Positions 36,959-49,927 of a stretch of 64,000 nucleotides of DNA are shown here, piece by piece. Under the pieces are notes generated by a model. It was not told the DNA's origin and did no database searches. It saw only the letters and a list, made by a program, of their open reading frames with translations. This DNA is from Sycobia sp. Sy_11 (taxonomy: Eukaryota > Arthropoda > Insecta > Hymenoptera > Epichrysomallidae), in contig JACCIC010000051.1 in assembly GCA_018907035.1 (NCBI GenBank), positions 2,623,001 to 2,687,000 on the forward strand, written 5' to 3'. The position numbers and the translations under genes are program-made. Each line of letters starts with the position of its first letter. The stretch's first letter is position 1.

Positions 36959-37540
36959 CGAAACCGAATCTCTTTTCGCTTTAATATCGAGTGCCACTGT
37001 GGCACGCATCAGCGCACGCGCCCGCCTCGAGTTTCTCTTTCGAACTTCTCGTTAAGCGGCCGGCGGACTCGAAAGTAAGGAAGAAAAAAAAAAGCAGAAA
37101 AAGAAAAAAAAATATCAAACGTATCGAGGCTCCGGCCGCTGACAAATACGGCATACGAGCTCCGTGAGCAGCGCGGCCTATCTTCCCCTCCCCCCGCCGC
37201 CGACGGGCTTCGCTCCCACCGAGCCATCCTAGACTCCGCGGAGAGTTTCTTTAAAATTAGCATTCGTCGAGACGCGATATTCGGCATTTTTTCTCCATCC
37301 CCGATCGACGGCTGTTTGTTTGTTTTTTTTCTTTTTCGTTTTTTTTTATTTTTTTTTTTTTTTTGTTTGTTTTCGGGGTCATCAGCCGTATAGAGCGCAG
37401 GCGCAGGAACGAGCAGCGCGTTTGGCCCAGTTACACGGATGGGTCGAGACCGATGCACGGCTCGTTAAGAAAATCGCGGGACCGTCGCAGGGCCCAGTTG
37501 AGTCTTGTGTTTTTTTTTTTTTTTTTTTTCTTTAAATAAA
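36956..37540. other. CG-rich block with A- and T-tracts
   Basis: GC-rich unique sequence broken by an A-rich tract (37080-37115), a T-rich tract (37320-37365) and a T-run (37509-37530). The 149-codon minus frame 37009-37458 has Lys-rich and Arg-rich runs from these tracts and no domain. Confidence 0.48.
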
Positions 37541-37574
37541 TTCTTATCGATGGCGAGGAAAAATAACATATTGA

Positions 37575-37665
37575 ACATTTTATTTATAATGTTTGATTAC
37601 AATCTGTTCGAAACGTTCTCGTTTCCAAAGCATTGGATGAATTAGCTTGAAACTTTGTAGATACA
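37575..37665 (+). repeat. Dispersed repeat family B, half copy
   Basis: Aligns at roughly 70% by eye with 45895-45985 in the same orientation: attttatttataat, then aaacgttctcgtttcc, then ttggatgaattagc and gaaactttgtagatac. The mirrored second arm seen at 45846-45895 is absent. I do not recognise the family. Confidence 0.5.
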
Positions 37666-38999
37666 GAAGAAACATAATTGAACAATATGATTAAGTAACA
37701 TTCGGAATAATTAAAGATTTTGATATAATATCATCAAAAATCGGAGCACTTTCTATTCAATTGGCGTAGAAAAGGAGTGGACAGCTCGTTCCATTCCTAT
37801 ATATTATGTATTCCAAATATGAACTTATTTATTCGCCTATTATTTACGTATTTTATAAATAATTTTTCATAACAATGAAATATTCTAATAATATTATATT
37901 TCAATAGATATTTGAATTTTCGAATTATTTACGTACAGCTGACATAAACTTGACTTGTTTGTTTTAATTCGGTCACTCATGACTGACAAAGACCGATCTT
38001 TTATTCTTTTCATAATCCACCAATTAGATCAGCGCCCAAAGGATGGATTACACTCTGTTAAGCGGTGCTTGCAAAAATCGTTTCGTGACGGTGGAATTAG
38101 GAAAATTTGAAATTGTAAGCCTTGTAAAAGTAAATAATCGCATTGAAGAGCAAAAATTAAATAGAAAAGAAACTATATTTATCTAAAAAAAAGTAATACG
38201 AGTATAGCTGTCTTGTAACAATTTGACTGATTCTGAAAAACAGCGGATAATATATTCCATATATATGAAGCATTCTAATATCATAAATCGATCTAATACT
38301 AATAAAACAATATTAAAATAATAGAGATGTGCCTAAAAATCTCCAAATTAGCATGAGTTATATCTATTGGTAATGAAAACTTACATTCGCGCATATTGAG
38401 ATTGAAGAATTACAAAAACGGCTAATAAGAGTATCAAAATTAATTAAATACAGTTTAAAAAAAAAGAGTACAAATAATACAGTGGTTAAATAGAGCAGAC
38501 ATAAACTATTTATTAATACGTACTATATTGTATCATTCCGTAGCATTTCAAAAGAAAAGAACAATGAATGTAATATAATCGTTTTATTCGCATTTGATAA
38601 TTAAGCGCATAATGCAATGAAAAAAGAATATTAATTACTAGATTATCCTCTTAATATTTGTTATACATAAATTTTGTTTAGAAATAGAACTATTCTCGAT
38701 AATGCTTTCTTATCGGTTTCGCATTGAATGTTCATTACTTTGGCACATTCTTTATGATTGTTCACCATTTCAATATTACATTTTAGCAGCTTCAGGCTTA
38801 CGAATACAATGATAAGTTAAACGAAAACCGCTCCTTTAAGCGGTGAAATTTGCAGTTTTCTCATATATTCATTTCCGCATATATTCAAATTTAAAGATGA
38901 AGTACCCCTCTCCCACCTTGACGTACAAATCACTTACGGCATCGTTCGATAGAATCGAATTGAAGAAAAAAAAAAAATCTGCTGCATTACTCCCTTAAT
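37666..38999. other. AT-rich non-coding stretch
   Basis: No gene or repeat recognised in about 1.3 kb. Long open frames are absent. Confidence 0.6.
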
Positions 39000-39256
39000 A
39001 AAAGACGCTTCGCATCCCGTCGTAATGCAACAATGGCAACAGCGGCGCATAACGATCGCGCGTGTCATCGTTCGATAAAATGAAAGGGGTAAAGAAGGAA
39101 AAAGAGAATGAGATACGAACAGGGGGAATTGGGAGGGAGAAAGAGGGCGCTCGAGAGACTGAGATGGATGATAATACAGTGGAATCCGGCGAACAGGTAC
39201 ATATACTGACGAGCACGTCGCGTGCGCCCGGAGAACGGAGAAGAGAGCGAGAGAGC

Positions 39257-39259
<3 letters not shown>

Positions 39260-39307
<48 letters not shown>
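39260..39307. repeat. (GA)n microsatellite
   Basis: About 23 perfect GA units in the middle of the CG-rich block. Confidence 0.95.
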
Positions 39308-39310
<3 letters not shown>

Positions 39311-39335
39311 GAAAGACCTTGTTGCGCCGTCAGGC

Positions 39336-39380
39336 GTCGTCGATCGTCGTCGTCCTCATCGCCGTCGTCGTCGTCGTCGC
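39336..39380. repeat. Imperfect (GTC)n repeat
   Basis: Imperfect gtc/cgt triplets with a cctcatc interruption. Frames give Ser-rich, Arg-rich or Val-rich runs depending on register. Confidence 0.85.
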
Positions 39381-39577
39381 GGACATCTCGGGCTGCACGA
39401 GCTCCGCTGCCGCGCGCCGCATTAGTGGGTCAGGGGAACAGCGCCCGCGGCTATCCGCGCGCCGCTCTGATGTGTCGTCTTCGGTTATGCGCCGCCGCTT
39501 CCAATGGAGTAAAAGGGGAAGCGGGGGTTAGGGGGGTCTGGACGTGTGTCTTATGGCAATCTGCAGCGTGTCGGACG

Positions 39578-39580
<3 letters not shown>

Positions 39581-39631
<51 letters not shown>
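39581..39631. repeat. (TA)n microsatellite
   Basis: About 25 perfect TA units closing the CG-rich block on its right side. Confidence 0.95.
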
Positions 39632-39633
<2 letters not shown>

Positions 39634-42545
39634 GTGTATGCTCACAAGCTATAATTCTTCACGGACGCTCGATCGCCTCGTGTATATATACCTAAATATA
39701 AGTCTCGATCGTCGGCGATACGGTTTATCGATGAGATCGCGGAGGGTTGATAGTACAACTATAAGAGAGCGTTATGATTTAGTTCGAAAAATATTATAGG
39801 AATATTTTTATACTTTCTCTGCGCGTTGAATTGTACAATTTTGCTTTCGGTCTTATCGATATCACAATGGGGGGGGGGCTTGCAAAAATGTTCAAATACA
39901 TACTCGAGAAAAATACAAGATTTTTTTCTCACTAGTATATTTACTTGTCCACATAATTGATTGTGAGAAATCGTCGCGCGCTCGTCTAAACACCATTTAA
40001 TAACAACGCTTTCTAGATCCAAAATTATATACGACTTTCTTCGCAATATACATGTTTATACTCTTCAAATCGTACAACGTCTTTCATGTCCCGGTGGAAA
40101 TTAAAGAGATTTTTAGATTAAAATCCGACAGTGTATTTTCCAAGATCAAATAATCAGAAATTGCCAGCCAATTAACTGTAATCTCGAGCCGTAAAAACAA
40201 AATATATACATATATTTTCATCTCTACTCGTAGGAATTGGACTGCAACAAAGCTAAATCTTTGGAAATTCATTGGAATGCTGCACCGATCTCGCCATACA
40301 CAGCTGAAATTTTCTTTGATTTATAACTTTCTTTTTTCAGTGGAAACTTTTCGAAAAACTGCAAATTTACTTACGCTCCGCAATGATCGCGTACCTCTTT
40401 GCCAATGTATTTGACCGAAAGGGATCGTTAGTTCTATTCTAATGATCCCCGTTAATAACCAAGTCATAAATCCGTCCTTAGCCGTGCATTTCGATTAAAT
40501 AAAACTGAGAACCGACGCTTCTTCATCTGTAATTACGCACGGCATAGAGTCAGCGACTTTCTTCTTGATTGCACTCGAGCCAAGATTTTCCATATATCAT
40601 AAGCAAAGGTGAGAAAGTCGGTGTTGGTAAAGCAAAACAAAAACAAAAATGTTCCGCGTACAGATCCTATTTTCCTCGCAATTCCGATTGTTGCGCAAAA
40701 TCAGAAATCAAGGTCGCACTAGTATATCGTTCAGTTTGCATCGATTATACAGATGTCCTATTAAATTATTCAAAGGATAACAGGTGGTCTTTACGCTGAC
40801 CCGAAATGGAAGCAGAAGTGTCAGAAAGCCAAGTCATTTGTTATAAGTGCAAGGCTGCCGGTTTCGTGCCGGCACACGTATTCGCGCGATTCCCGTGCTA
40901 GTGGATGATGCTCCGAGATCTGTTACATACACTTGATGTAGAATTAATCATTTGACACGAAGCGTATCACCGATACTGCATTCAAATATCATAGTTTTAC
41001 ACTAACGCGTGAGATAATCGCGATCTACGCTGCTTTAGATTACAATGTAAATAAATAGTTTATAAAATTTAAATTACATAAGTATTGCCCTTTCTAATTC
41101 ATACGAATTTTTTATTTATTACTTTTTAAGTAGATGGACAAATTTCGCTATACGTTCGAATCAGTATTAGTTCAATGTAAAAAGTATTAGTATTACACTA
41201 TATATAAAATAACGACAATAGTAATATAGTTCTACAACTACATTTCTTCTGTATTGAACATTGTTATTGGCTTACATTTGGGTTGATTTATGAACGATTT
41301 ATATGTAACCTAATATTTGCACAAGAGTTTGATGCATCGTGTCTCTTCGACTTTGCACCAAAATTACGTTTCTTAAAAAATTTCGTATCTTCACTTTGAC
41401 GCTCCTTATTTAATTAGGATTTTTGGTCACTCAAGAATGTTCACATTATCGTAAGCTAATCCTCATTATACCGATTATCCTATGATATAACAAATTACTT
41501 TTGTCGTTAACCATTGCAATAGCTAAACTCACTCTATAGGAACGAATGATGTTTTCTACGATAAGAGACTTGAGCAATGAAAATCAATACCAGAAGATCG
41601 TTTCAATTGCATAGATAATAGAAAAGATCATCCCTGGACAGACTACCAAGTAATAAAATTTACTTAAGATCACTAATTAAACGTCGCACTGTTATCGCAG
41701 AAAATACTGAAAACACAGAAACTGAATCTGAGAATACTTTATACGAATTACATAGAACTTTAAATAAGGCATTAAAGCTTCACTTATATAAAGTAATATA
41801 TGTGAGAAAATTAATGAAGATATTTTTGATAGATGTTTATAAATTTATGTTGCAAATTCATAATGCAAAGTCCATAAGCTGATAATTAGTTATGCACTTA
41901 AATAGCCTTTTTCTACAAGTTAATTTTCTTTTTGAACCGTCAAAACAATAGTTTTAAGCCGGATTAGTAAAGCAAGACTAGTCCTTACTCATGTCCTAAT
42001 GATGGATAGACTCGAGGTATTCAGTATTTCCAGAAAATAATTATCTGTACAGAGATTTGAAAAATGCAATATTTGAATAATTTTGTACGGATATGAAATC
42101 CGAATGACTGAAAATATTTAAAATTAACGAGGGATAAGATTGTTCCATCGATTTATGTATACACATTGTCGAAAAAAAAATTTAATGAGATTATAGTTCC
42201 AACAAGATTGGACAATGCCCCATGACTGCGGACAGATGTCGGATTTGCCGAACGAGTGTACTTTACTGGCTGACTCATCGTTGCGCCCTGTCACCATCAC
42301 GAGCTGGGCCAAAATGATCTTGATCCTGCTTTTAGGTTAACTTTCTTGTACTACGCTTTAAACTGGACTCCAAACCGCTGTCTAGATTTTTCCCGCCCCA
42401 ATCGTCAATTTGGCCAGATGTGGGTCTGCGAACACATTATAGAATTTACATTCCCTAACAAGTATACTTCCTTCATTAACTGTTTTCCCTCGCCTCGTCC
42501 CGTGCCACCCCTCCTCCTCATCGTATGTTCTTTCTTAATTATCCC
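39632..42545. other. AT-rich non-coding stretch
   Basis: About 2.9 kb without a supportable gene, one of the longest featureless parts. A G-run is at 39869-39877. A short perfect hairpin (gccgg...ccggc) is at 40856-40873. A weak transposase-like word near 42200 is discussed under rejected items. Confidence 0.58.
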
Positions 42546-43160
42546 AAATGGCTTTATCCGACCTGGGGAATCGATCGTATCCCGCTCGTGGCGAGAGGCC
42601 CTACGAACGCTCCGTACGTGTGGCATACCGGCGGCCCGGAAAACCGCAATTGCCATCGGGCGAGCGGGCGTCTTATCGGCGGCCAGTGTAAGGAAATCGC
42701 AAGCTCGGGCAGCCGGCACGGCCGGCGCGCGCCGCGTATATTAGAGGCGTACGGCCCCCACTGGCGGCGGCAGGAATAGCGTATGATACACGGCACATCT
42801 GCGCGTGCATAACTTTCTTGCCGCGCGCGCGCGCGCGCGCCCGCACGCGTATATGGAGAAAGTAACCTACTCCGCGCCGAGAGGCGCGCGAAAAGTGCAT
42901 CCTTGCGGAGGCCACGCGGGCGTCTTGCTCGCGAAACTCGATCTCCTCTACCCCCACCCCCTTACATCGTTGGTTCTTTCGTTTCTTTTCATAACTTTCT
43001 TGCTTCCGCTGGCCTGTGCATGTGCACCTGTATATATACTCCTCTATATATATATATATACATGTACACATTTCACGCGCGCCTTCGTCGATCGAGGTTG
43101 GGAATGATGTAAATCATCGCGAGTTATCATTAGCAACGCCGAGTGGGCGGCGGTAATGCT
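42546..43160. other. CG-rich block
   Basis: GC-rich unique sequence with a pure CG-type run (42822-42840), C-rich words near 42945-42960 and a short TA array (43045-43060). Frames of 69-132 codons cross it on both strands; none has a domain. Confidence 0.5.
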
Positions 43161-44641
43161 AAAATTCGCGCAAAACTTCACGTTTCAAATGTTTATGCCT
43201 TGTGTTTTCTATCTATCCTGTGCGTTTTTCTATATTTTACGTTTTAATTGAAAAACAAAAAGCCGGAGTAAAGCATGAGAGTCGAATGTAAAATCTTTTT
43301 AAAATCGTAAAAATCTAACTTTCCACTGTACGTACAAAATAAAATGATTAATTCTAAGAAGGGTCATAGAAAAAATTTCAGTAAACTACGATGTTTATTA
43401 TTAATATTGAAAATTCGTAGATAACACATGACAAAACATTCTTATATTATTATAATCACAGTCTATAAAATATCGGTAGAACGGAATTTTATTGTTCTTA
43501 TCAATCTGCCAACGTTGAGCACGTTATTATTTAATTATTTATTGTTATAATTAATTATAATTGAATATTTTAATTATTTGCTTAACCAATGTCAACACGC
43601 TTGACAATATCGATTTATTTATCGAGACCTCAAAAATAACAATATTTAATTTTATTTTGATCCAATTGTTTTAGCGATTTTTGTCAAACCATCTTACGCT
43701 GTTAAAAATAAGTACAAAGGCCATCGGATTAAAAAAAATTTCTGCAACAGAGCAAAGTAACTATATATATACATTTAACTATATCGTTGCCTAGCCTCGC
43801 TTATTATCGCCAACGAGTCAAAAAAATAGGAAATAAATGTAGGGCCGCCATCATAGGCTTGAAATTTTGGCAAATAATTTAAACGTATCTACGTATAAAA
43901 AAGGATCGAGAGACGCTAAAATAAGCCAAGCGGGATAGAAGGAGGGAAAAAAACTGTCGGAAAGTGTGCCATTAACTCCGTAACACGATTTCAAATTCAT
44001 ATATAACAAATTCGTCCTCGTTTCTCTCAAATTAGAAAATTAATGCAGTTTCTCCCAATGAATTAAGATGTATATGATGATAATGTGTGTACCTTTTGAA
44101 TTTGCGCTGATATATAATAAATCATTACTCCAGCCCCGCTAATGAGACCTAAAGCTACATTGTATTATATTACATAGCTATATGTAATATAACTTAACAC
44201 CTCTATCTTTGCTACATTTTCAAAATTTGTTGTAATCTCATTCTTATTATATAAAATTTTTGTGTATAATATGCAGTAATCACTATAAGATAAAGCAACA
44301 TTTTAGTAATTGATAATTTTGGTGAAATAACGTGTAATCATTTTTTTATCAGTTTATTGCTTACCGTACAGATCTATTTCAACTATTGTTTATTTTTCCG
44401 TTTCAGCTCTCTATAATGGATGTAGATTTGGCTAAATGAATTATTGGCTAAATTTTAATAATACTGCGTTCAAAATTAAACCTTATAAATCTATGAAATC
44501 TTTCGTGTAAGTGAATTTTTCTTTTACCGACATATAATTTGTACAGTAACTTGTTAGCAGCGCTCTAGATATAACTCGTTTAATTAGCGAGAATAAACTT
44601 TTGACCAGCGGTTTAATTCAATGGATTCACATTCAACGAAA
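43161..44641. other. AT-rich non-coding stretch
   Basis: No gene. A short AT-rich palindrome with 11-bp arms lies at about 44165-44192 (ttatattacat...atgtaatataa). Confidence 0.58.
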
Positions 44642-44668
44642 AATTCACAATTGATTCAATTGTGAATT
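44642..44668. other. Perfect 13-bp palindrome
   Basis: aattcacaattga (44642-44654) and tcaattgtgaatt (44656-44668) are exact reverse complements around one base. Weaker flanking words (ttcaatg near 44617, cattgaa near 44670) extend the symmetry. A palindromic protein site or a tiny foldback remnant. Confidence 0.5.
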
Positions 44669-45845
44669 CATTGAAACAAACAATGTCGCTAAACAACTAT
44701 GTTTCATTGACCTTTTGTTTATTGGAATATAGGTCTAGTCTTCTACTCCCTGTACCGAGACTTCGCGATGCCAGGGTAACTATTCTATTGAATTTTTCTA
44801 CGTCTAAGAATGAAATTTGTAAAAGTTACTTGGGCACAGCCCCACCCCCTTCTCATTCGTGCGCTGGATCTATAGAAAAGGGTCATAGCAGTGCATTACC
44901 GAGGAGTCCACGCTTCGTCCACCCTGATAATTTTTGACGCAACACTCTCCTTCATATATAGGTCACCTGTACGATAAGCCGCCAATCATGTAGCGCTAAT
45001 ACGGAATTAAGTGCTACTCGATAAGTAAATAATTTTTTCATTGATGCCGGATTCGAACTGATCGTTTAAGTCAGTACACGATATAACATCAATTTATTTT
45101 TTGTTTTTTTCTTCTGTATTTTTGTTTTCTTTCTATGAATTTGATGTAATTACTAATTATATAACTTGATACACCGAGGGAGGAAAATTTCAGGAAAATC
45201 TATCGCTCTAAAAAAATATATTATAATTCATCAGAATTTTGATATTTATACATGTGAAATTGGATAAAACTAGAAAATTTTGTAATATTTTTCAGGTTGT
45301 GTAAAAGAAAATAGTTCTTTCGGAATAGTTCAACAACTAGTTGATTTTTTTAACAGCGATTAATGACAATACATTTGTGCAAGAAAATCGATGATCGACC
45401 ACGTAATATTTTAATAAAATTAATAATAAAAAAAGTCTTCAAGACAACGATACTAAATGTACACTGAGAATAGCTATGATAATGAATGCTCCCTAGTAAT
45501 TCCTGGATGCTGGGTAAAACACCGCGCGGTTTTTGAAATGCGACGTTGCCAGGTAATTTTATTTACAATTTCTGATCGAATTATTCTATGACTGTCCAAC
45601 TGTACGACCGGCTATGTATTAGTAGAATAAATATTTATACATGAATGATCTTTACAACTATTCCATCTGTTATAAGCATTTGTACGTACGACTGATTCTT
45701 ACTACATTAAGGGGATATCGAATTTGATTGTTACCGATCGAATGAGAAGTATTCGGTCATAAATAATGTTCAACTTAATCATTAAATTATTTCACATTTT
45801 AATTAATTCTGTCCTCTATTTATGTTTATGTTGTACGTTCTTGCA
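44669..45845. other. AT-rich non-coding stretch
   Basis: No gene. A minus-strand B-box-like word (agttcgaatcc, about 45049-45059) has no credible A box or tail, so no SINE is called. Confidence 0.5.
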
Positions 45846-45990
45846 AAGTTTCAGGTAGATTCGTCCAAGCCTTCGGAAATGAGAACGTTCTTCACAATTT
45901 TATTTATAATTTTTGGTTATGAAATTTTAAAAACATTCTCATTTCCAGAAGACTTGGTGAATAACTCCCAGTTTTGCAGTAATGCAGTAA
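45846..45990. repeat. Dispersed repeat family B, double-armed copy
   Basis: Two divergent arms: the reverse complement of about 45846-45895 reads aacgttctcatttccgaagg then cttggacgaatctacctgaa, and 45930-45985 reads aaacattctcatttccagaa then gacttggtgaataactccca. Both match 37600-37665. The arms are separated by about 35 bp of AT-rich sequence (ttttatttataattttt). This is a small inverted-repeat element; the single-arm copy at 37575 suggests a truncation. Confidence 0.5.
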
Positions 45991-46370
45991 GTAAAATAGT
46001 CATAAATAAAGAGCATGATTAACTAAAATGTACAATAATTTATTGGTTCAATAGAACATTATTTACGACAGGGTATAATTTGCTCAATCAGTAAAAATTG
46101 ACTTTGCTATCTGGTTAAATTATACATTTTAAATCGTACCATTACGTCAAAATTCAGCCTTGACGAAACCTGTAAACTAATCGATATCTCGTGCATTTGT
46201 CCATTAGTAATTCTATCTTAGAATTTAATCGTGTTATCGTGCATCCTTCGTTCTACAAACCAGCCAAAAATCCCAAGTAGAAATCAGGCAATACTATAAT
46301 TACAGTTTTTCTAACAACAAAAACGGTAGACAACGAACAACAATCGGCGCATGGCGCGAACAATGACTTT
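45991..46370. other. AT-rich non-coding stretch
   Basis: Nothing recognised. Confidence 0.5.
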
Positions 46371-46717
46371 TGACCCGCACGCGCGCGTCCTCTATTTACG
46401 GCCTAATAAGAAGAAAATCCCATACGTACATATATATATGTATATATAAATACACGCAGAGCCAGTGTATATTATGAGGCAGAATCTCTCTCGGCTCAGC
46501 GGGCAAAACGCCGCGTCCTCGGTTGCGCAAAAAGTCCGTCCTCAATTGCACAGGGAGGATATGCGGAAAAACGAAGCCCATTGTAATCGTGGTGCGAGTG
46601 CGCGGGCTTTTCCGACGCGCTGCCGTTGCCGCACCGCGCGCGGAACTAAAACAATGGGTCCGGGTGGCGCGTGCGCGCTGCGCGCACGGCACATCGAACG
46701 CTTATCATCGCACATGT

Positions 46718-46720
<3 letters not shown>

Positions 46721-46762
<42 letters not shown>
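46721..46762. repeat. (TA)n microsatellite
   Basis: About 21 perfect TA units. Confidence 0.95.
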
Positions 46763-46764
<2 letters not shown>

Positions 46765-46928
46765 CTTAAGGAGGACATATATTTGCAGCTATCGTGGGAA
46801 CCGTGGGCGTATTTATTTTACACACACACACAAATGCAAAGAATTAAGAGCGGAGTGCTCTCCTTAATCTATCCCCCTGCCCCCATCGATGCAAGGCGAG
46901 TTTCCAAGACAGCCACCGCCACTGCGCA

Positions 46929-46931
<3 letters not shown>

Positions 46932-46984
<53 letters not shown>
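46932..46984. repeat. (TA)n microsatellite
   Basis: About 26 perfect TA units. Confidence 0.95.
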
Positions 46985-46986
<2 letters not shown>

Positions 46987-47290
46987 GGATGATTGTCTGG
47001 TTTCCCGTGCGTATTCGCGTTTCTCTTTCTCTCGCTTCCCCTCCTCCAAGCCCTTCTCTATAGAATTACTATTTCGTATACAGGGATAAATACGCAATCT
47101 ATATATCTATATATCCATTTCTTTCCACGATTCGCTTATAGGAGAGCGCCGTAATGAAAGCGGCTGATTAATAATGGGACTCGTGCGTCGCTGTCGAATT
47201 CCTCGCGGCACGGATCTCTCGATATACCTTGCTGTCCGTCTCGGTTCGCTTGCTTTCGGTCGTTGTACGTCGCGGTATTGTTTACTGCGG

Positions 47291-49190
47291 GAAAACAGCA
47301 TTGCGTCGTTTAGACTAAACTTCGTGTAGGTATAGGGGCATTTTTGAAAATATTTGTTTCTACCTGCGACAGTATATATAATTAATTTAAACCAGTTCAA
47401 TGCTTTTGCTAACGAATTATTTTTATGGCATTCAAGATCCAGTATTTAGTGAAAGATATCAACTGTCGATCGATATTATTCATGATAGGTTTCATAAAAT
47501 CAATAATAAAATTATAAATAACATAATACTACATAATAATAATTGCCTATATTTAATGTTTGGCTGCTGGTAATTGTTAGTGATCGTTAATTAGTTCCAT
47601 TAGCAATTCAATCAACCACCAGAAATTTGATTAAAAGTAGATATAGACAAAGAATGAGAACGAAATTAGATGCAAGTTAGGCATTGAAAGGTAAATAATA
47701 ATATACTTAAGCAGATCTGAAACTTTTGTATAAAATACGTCACTTCTGCTTCCGACCCCATATAACTGCAGTAGCGGCGATCATTCACAAAAACGATTAC
47801 TATATATTAATATAGTCAAAATCATCGACTAAATTAACGACCCCATTAAATTACGCCCACTAAAATAATTTAGCGGCGATTCTTATTTTTATCAAAAAGA
47901 AATCGATATTTTTCTCTAATTTGTGTAAAATTTTAAAACTTTGAAAGTCAAACGGAAGATTTCGGATCCATCTCTTTCTATCTAACCATAATCCCTTGGC
48001 AGCAATAGCGATGGTACTAAACGAGGCTTTCCGATGCACCCCGCCAAAATTGTCATATATTACATGTCAACAGTGCGCTTTTTATATCTCCTTTTAAGGG
48101 TACCAGTCATACAGAACAAAAAAATATTAAAAGTGAAAGAATTTTTTTGAAATATAAAAACTTTGATACTATTTATGTACAATATTATATTTACGATATT
48201 TTTTAATTTATACTTTTATAATAATGTGTGATACTGCAAAGTTTTCAATTCTTTACGATGTACCTCATAATATACTCGGTCCATAAATCTATAAATATAT
48301 ATAAACATTTGATTAAGAGTTTTACTGAGATCAATGGCACTTTCAACAGGCAGTAATTTCAATCGACGAGAACAATGCTACAACTTTATCCTATACATTT
48401 ATAATTTTACGTACATTTTTATTATGCGCCTTTTCCACTTATTAATATATCTAACACAAACGTAAATATTTTACTTTTATTACTATTGGTAAATAGGCAG
48501 CTCTTTTTAATAAAATAAACAATTCGATCAATATATATTGAATATATTGAAGAAAAAACACACATGCAATACTAGCTAAGTATATGAGCCAAATTGTTTA
48601 CTTCACTATGAATAGCTGCTTCATTACAAATATAGTAATAAAACGTATAAGTAATTGACGCAAGCTTGTATTAGATGTATGTAAATATGTCGATCACGTT
48701 CTATCCATTCATGAAAACTACCATCTGTTTCTAGACACGTGAGCACGCGCGCGCACACATTTGTTAGAATCTTTCAAATAGACTTACAATATTTATTTCA
48801 ATTATATTCAATCAAGAATAATACATATATTGGCAACACATATTATCAATATGTAGTATATCGACAATTTATTTTTAAAAGAAGTATAGTTGCAGTGGTA
48901 TTGCAATGCAAATCTGTTTGAAATAGTTAAAACCTAATTAAAAAAGCATTTTCAATTCATATGAAAGAATTTTTAATCAGTAAAAAAAATTTGTGTTACG
49001 ATAAAAAAAATGCACATGTGATATTAACCCAATAAAGTGTTCTGAAACAATTTATATTAGAAATAAAATAAATAAAGTGTATTTGTCTAATTTAATAATA
49101 ATAATGTGAGGTCGAGTATTGGAGATAAAACGTAAACTGGTGGTCGCTCACATTTATTAAGAAAGATCACCATAAACACATACGATATGT
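47291..49190. other. AT-rich non-coding stretch
   Basis: No gene or dispersed repeat recognised in about 1.9 kb. Confidence 0.58.
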
Positions 49191-49217
49191 ACACACACAC
49201 ACACACACACACACACA
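49191..49217. repeat. (CA)n microsatellite
   Basis: About 13 perfect CA units in AT-rich sequence. Confidence 0.93.
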
Positions 49218-49796
49218 ATTCCGAATTGATATGTTTTAATTAAAAATGTTCAAATCTGAAAAGAATAAAACACGCGTTCCCCATTGAAAACCCATGATTA
49301 ATTCAACATATCATACTTCTGGTGATCCAAAAATTTCATACGAAACAACCTCGTCCTTTTTCTATCTTCTTTCCATATCACGTCATACCATTCTATTTTC
49401 TCTCGGCTCGATCTGTAACAAGCCCGGCCAGCTATCCCGATAAGTTTGTTTCTGGTATGCTTCAAGCGATCCACATATCATACGTTCAGCTGCGCAGCTC
49501 GCAGCCGTTTTTATTGATTTTATCATTATTTTTTATTTCTTGCGAATCTTATATGTACGCGCGCTTGCTTACCGAATCAATCTTGAATGGATGAGAGACC
49601 GTTTTTGTATAGCATCGAACATGCAAGAGAGAGAGGGAGTCAGAGAAGAGTAACGTGTATATATATTTGCGCGTAAGGATATAGGACCGAAGTCGAGAGA
49701 GACGTGTAATTGAGATGCACGGGAATAAGATTCACATGATAAATTATATACTCACTGATGCGAGCCATGCATATAGAGGAGAGCTCTTCGTATATT
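49218..49796. other. Non-coding stretch
   Basis: The 90-codon frame at 49322-49594 has no recognisable domain. A short imperfect GA patch is at 49626-49650. No gene is supported. Confidence 0.5.
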
Positions 49797-49810
49797 ATAT
49801 ATATAAATAT

Positions 49811-49874
<64 letters not shown>

Positions 49875-49927
49875 TGTATGTATGTATGTATGTATGTATG
49901 TATGTATGTATGCATGTGCGTGTGTGT
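49797..49927. repeat. Compound (TA)-(GTAT)-(TG)n microsatellite
   Basis: Interrupted TA (49797-49847), about 16 GTAT units (49848-49911), then a short tgcatgtgcgtgtgtgt run. The stepwise change of unit along one tract suggests growth from a TA seed. Confidence 0.95.

Larger units (their letters stand above)
39000..39580. other. CG-rich block with GA and GTC repeats
   Basis: Purine-rich at 39080-39310, ending in a GA array (39260-39307). This is followed by a GTC/CGT-rich triplet tract (39336-39380) and GC-rich unique sequence to 39580. The 245-codon frame at 39062-39799 runs through GA, GTC and TA repeats and is not a gene. Confidence 0.5.
46371..47290. other. CG-rich block split by two TA arrays
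   Basis: GC-rich unique sequence at 46371-46710, 46855-46930 and 46985-47290, with TA arrays between. The last part holds gattaataatgg near 47166. The 175-codon plus frame 46465-46992 runs through both TA arrays and is an artefact. Confidence 0.5.

Noticed and set aside
39062..39799. 245-codon open frame
   Set aside because: Open only because GA, GTC and TA repeats lack stops; Glu-Arg, Ser and Ile-Tyr runs, no domain.
42124..42330. Possible transposase fragment: a plus-strand reading gives FQQD..MPH followed by further open sequence
   Set aside because: Only six or so residues fit a Tc1/mariner-like FQQDxxPxH motif, nothing flanking supports it, and the minus strand is equally open. A translated search would settle it.
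45045..45090. Minus-strand B-box-like word agttcgaatcc
   Set aside because: The B box fits but the upstream part is not tRNA-like and there is no tail. It could be a decayed SINE of another family, but support is too weak.
49848..49911. Regularly spaced repeats as a CRISPR-like array
   Set aside because: It is a simple GTAT microsatellite without spacers, and the window is eukaryotic in character.
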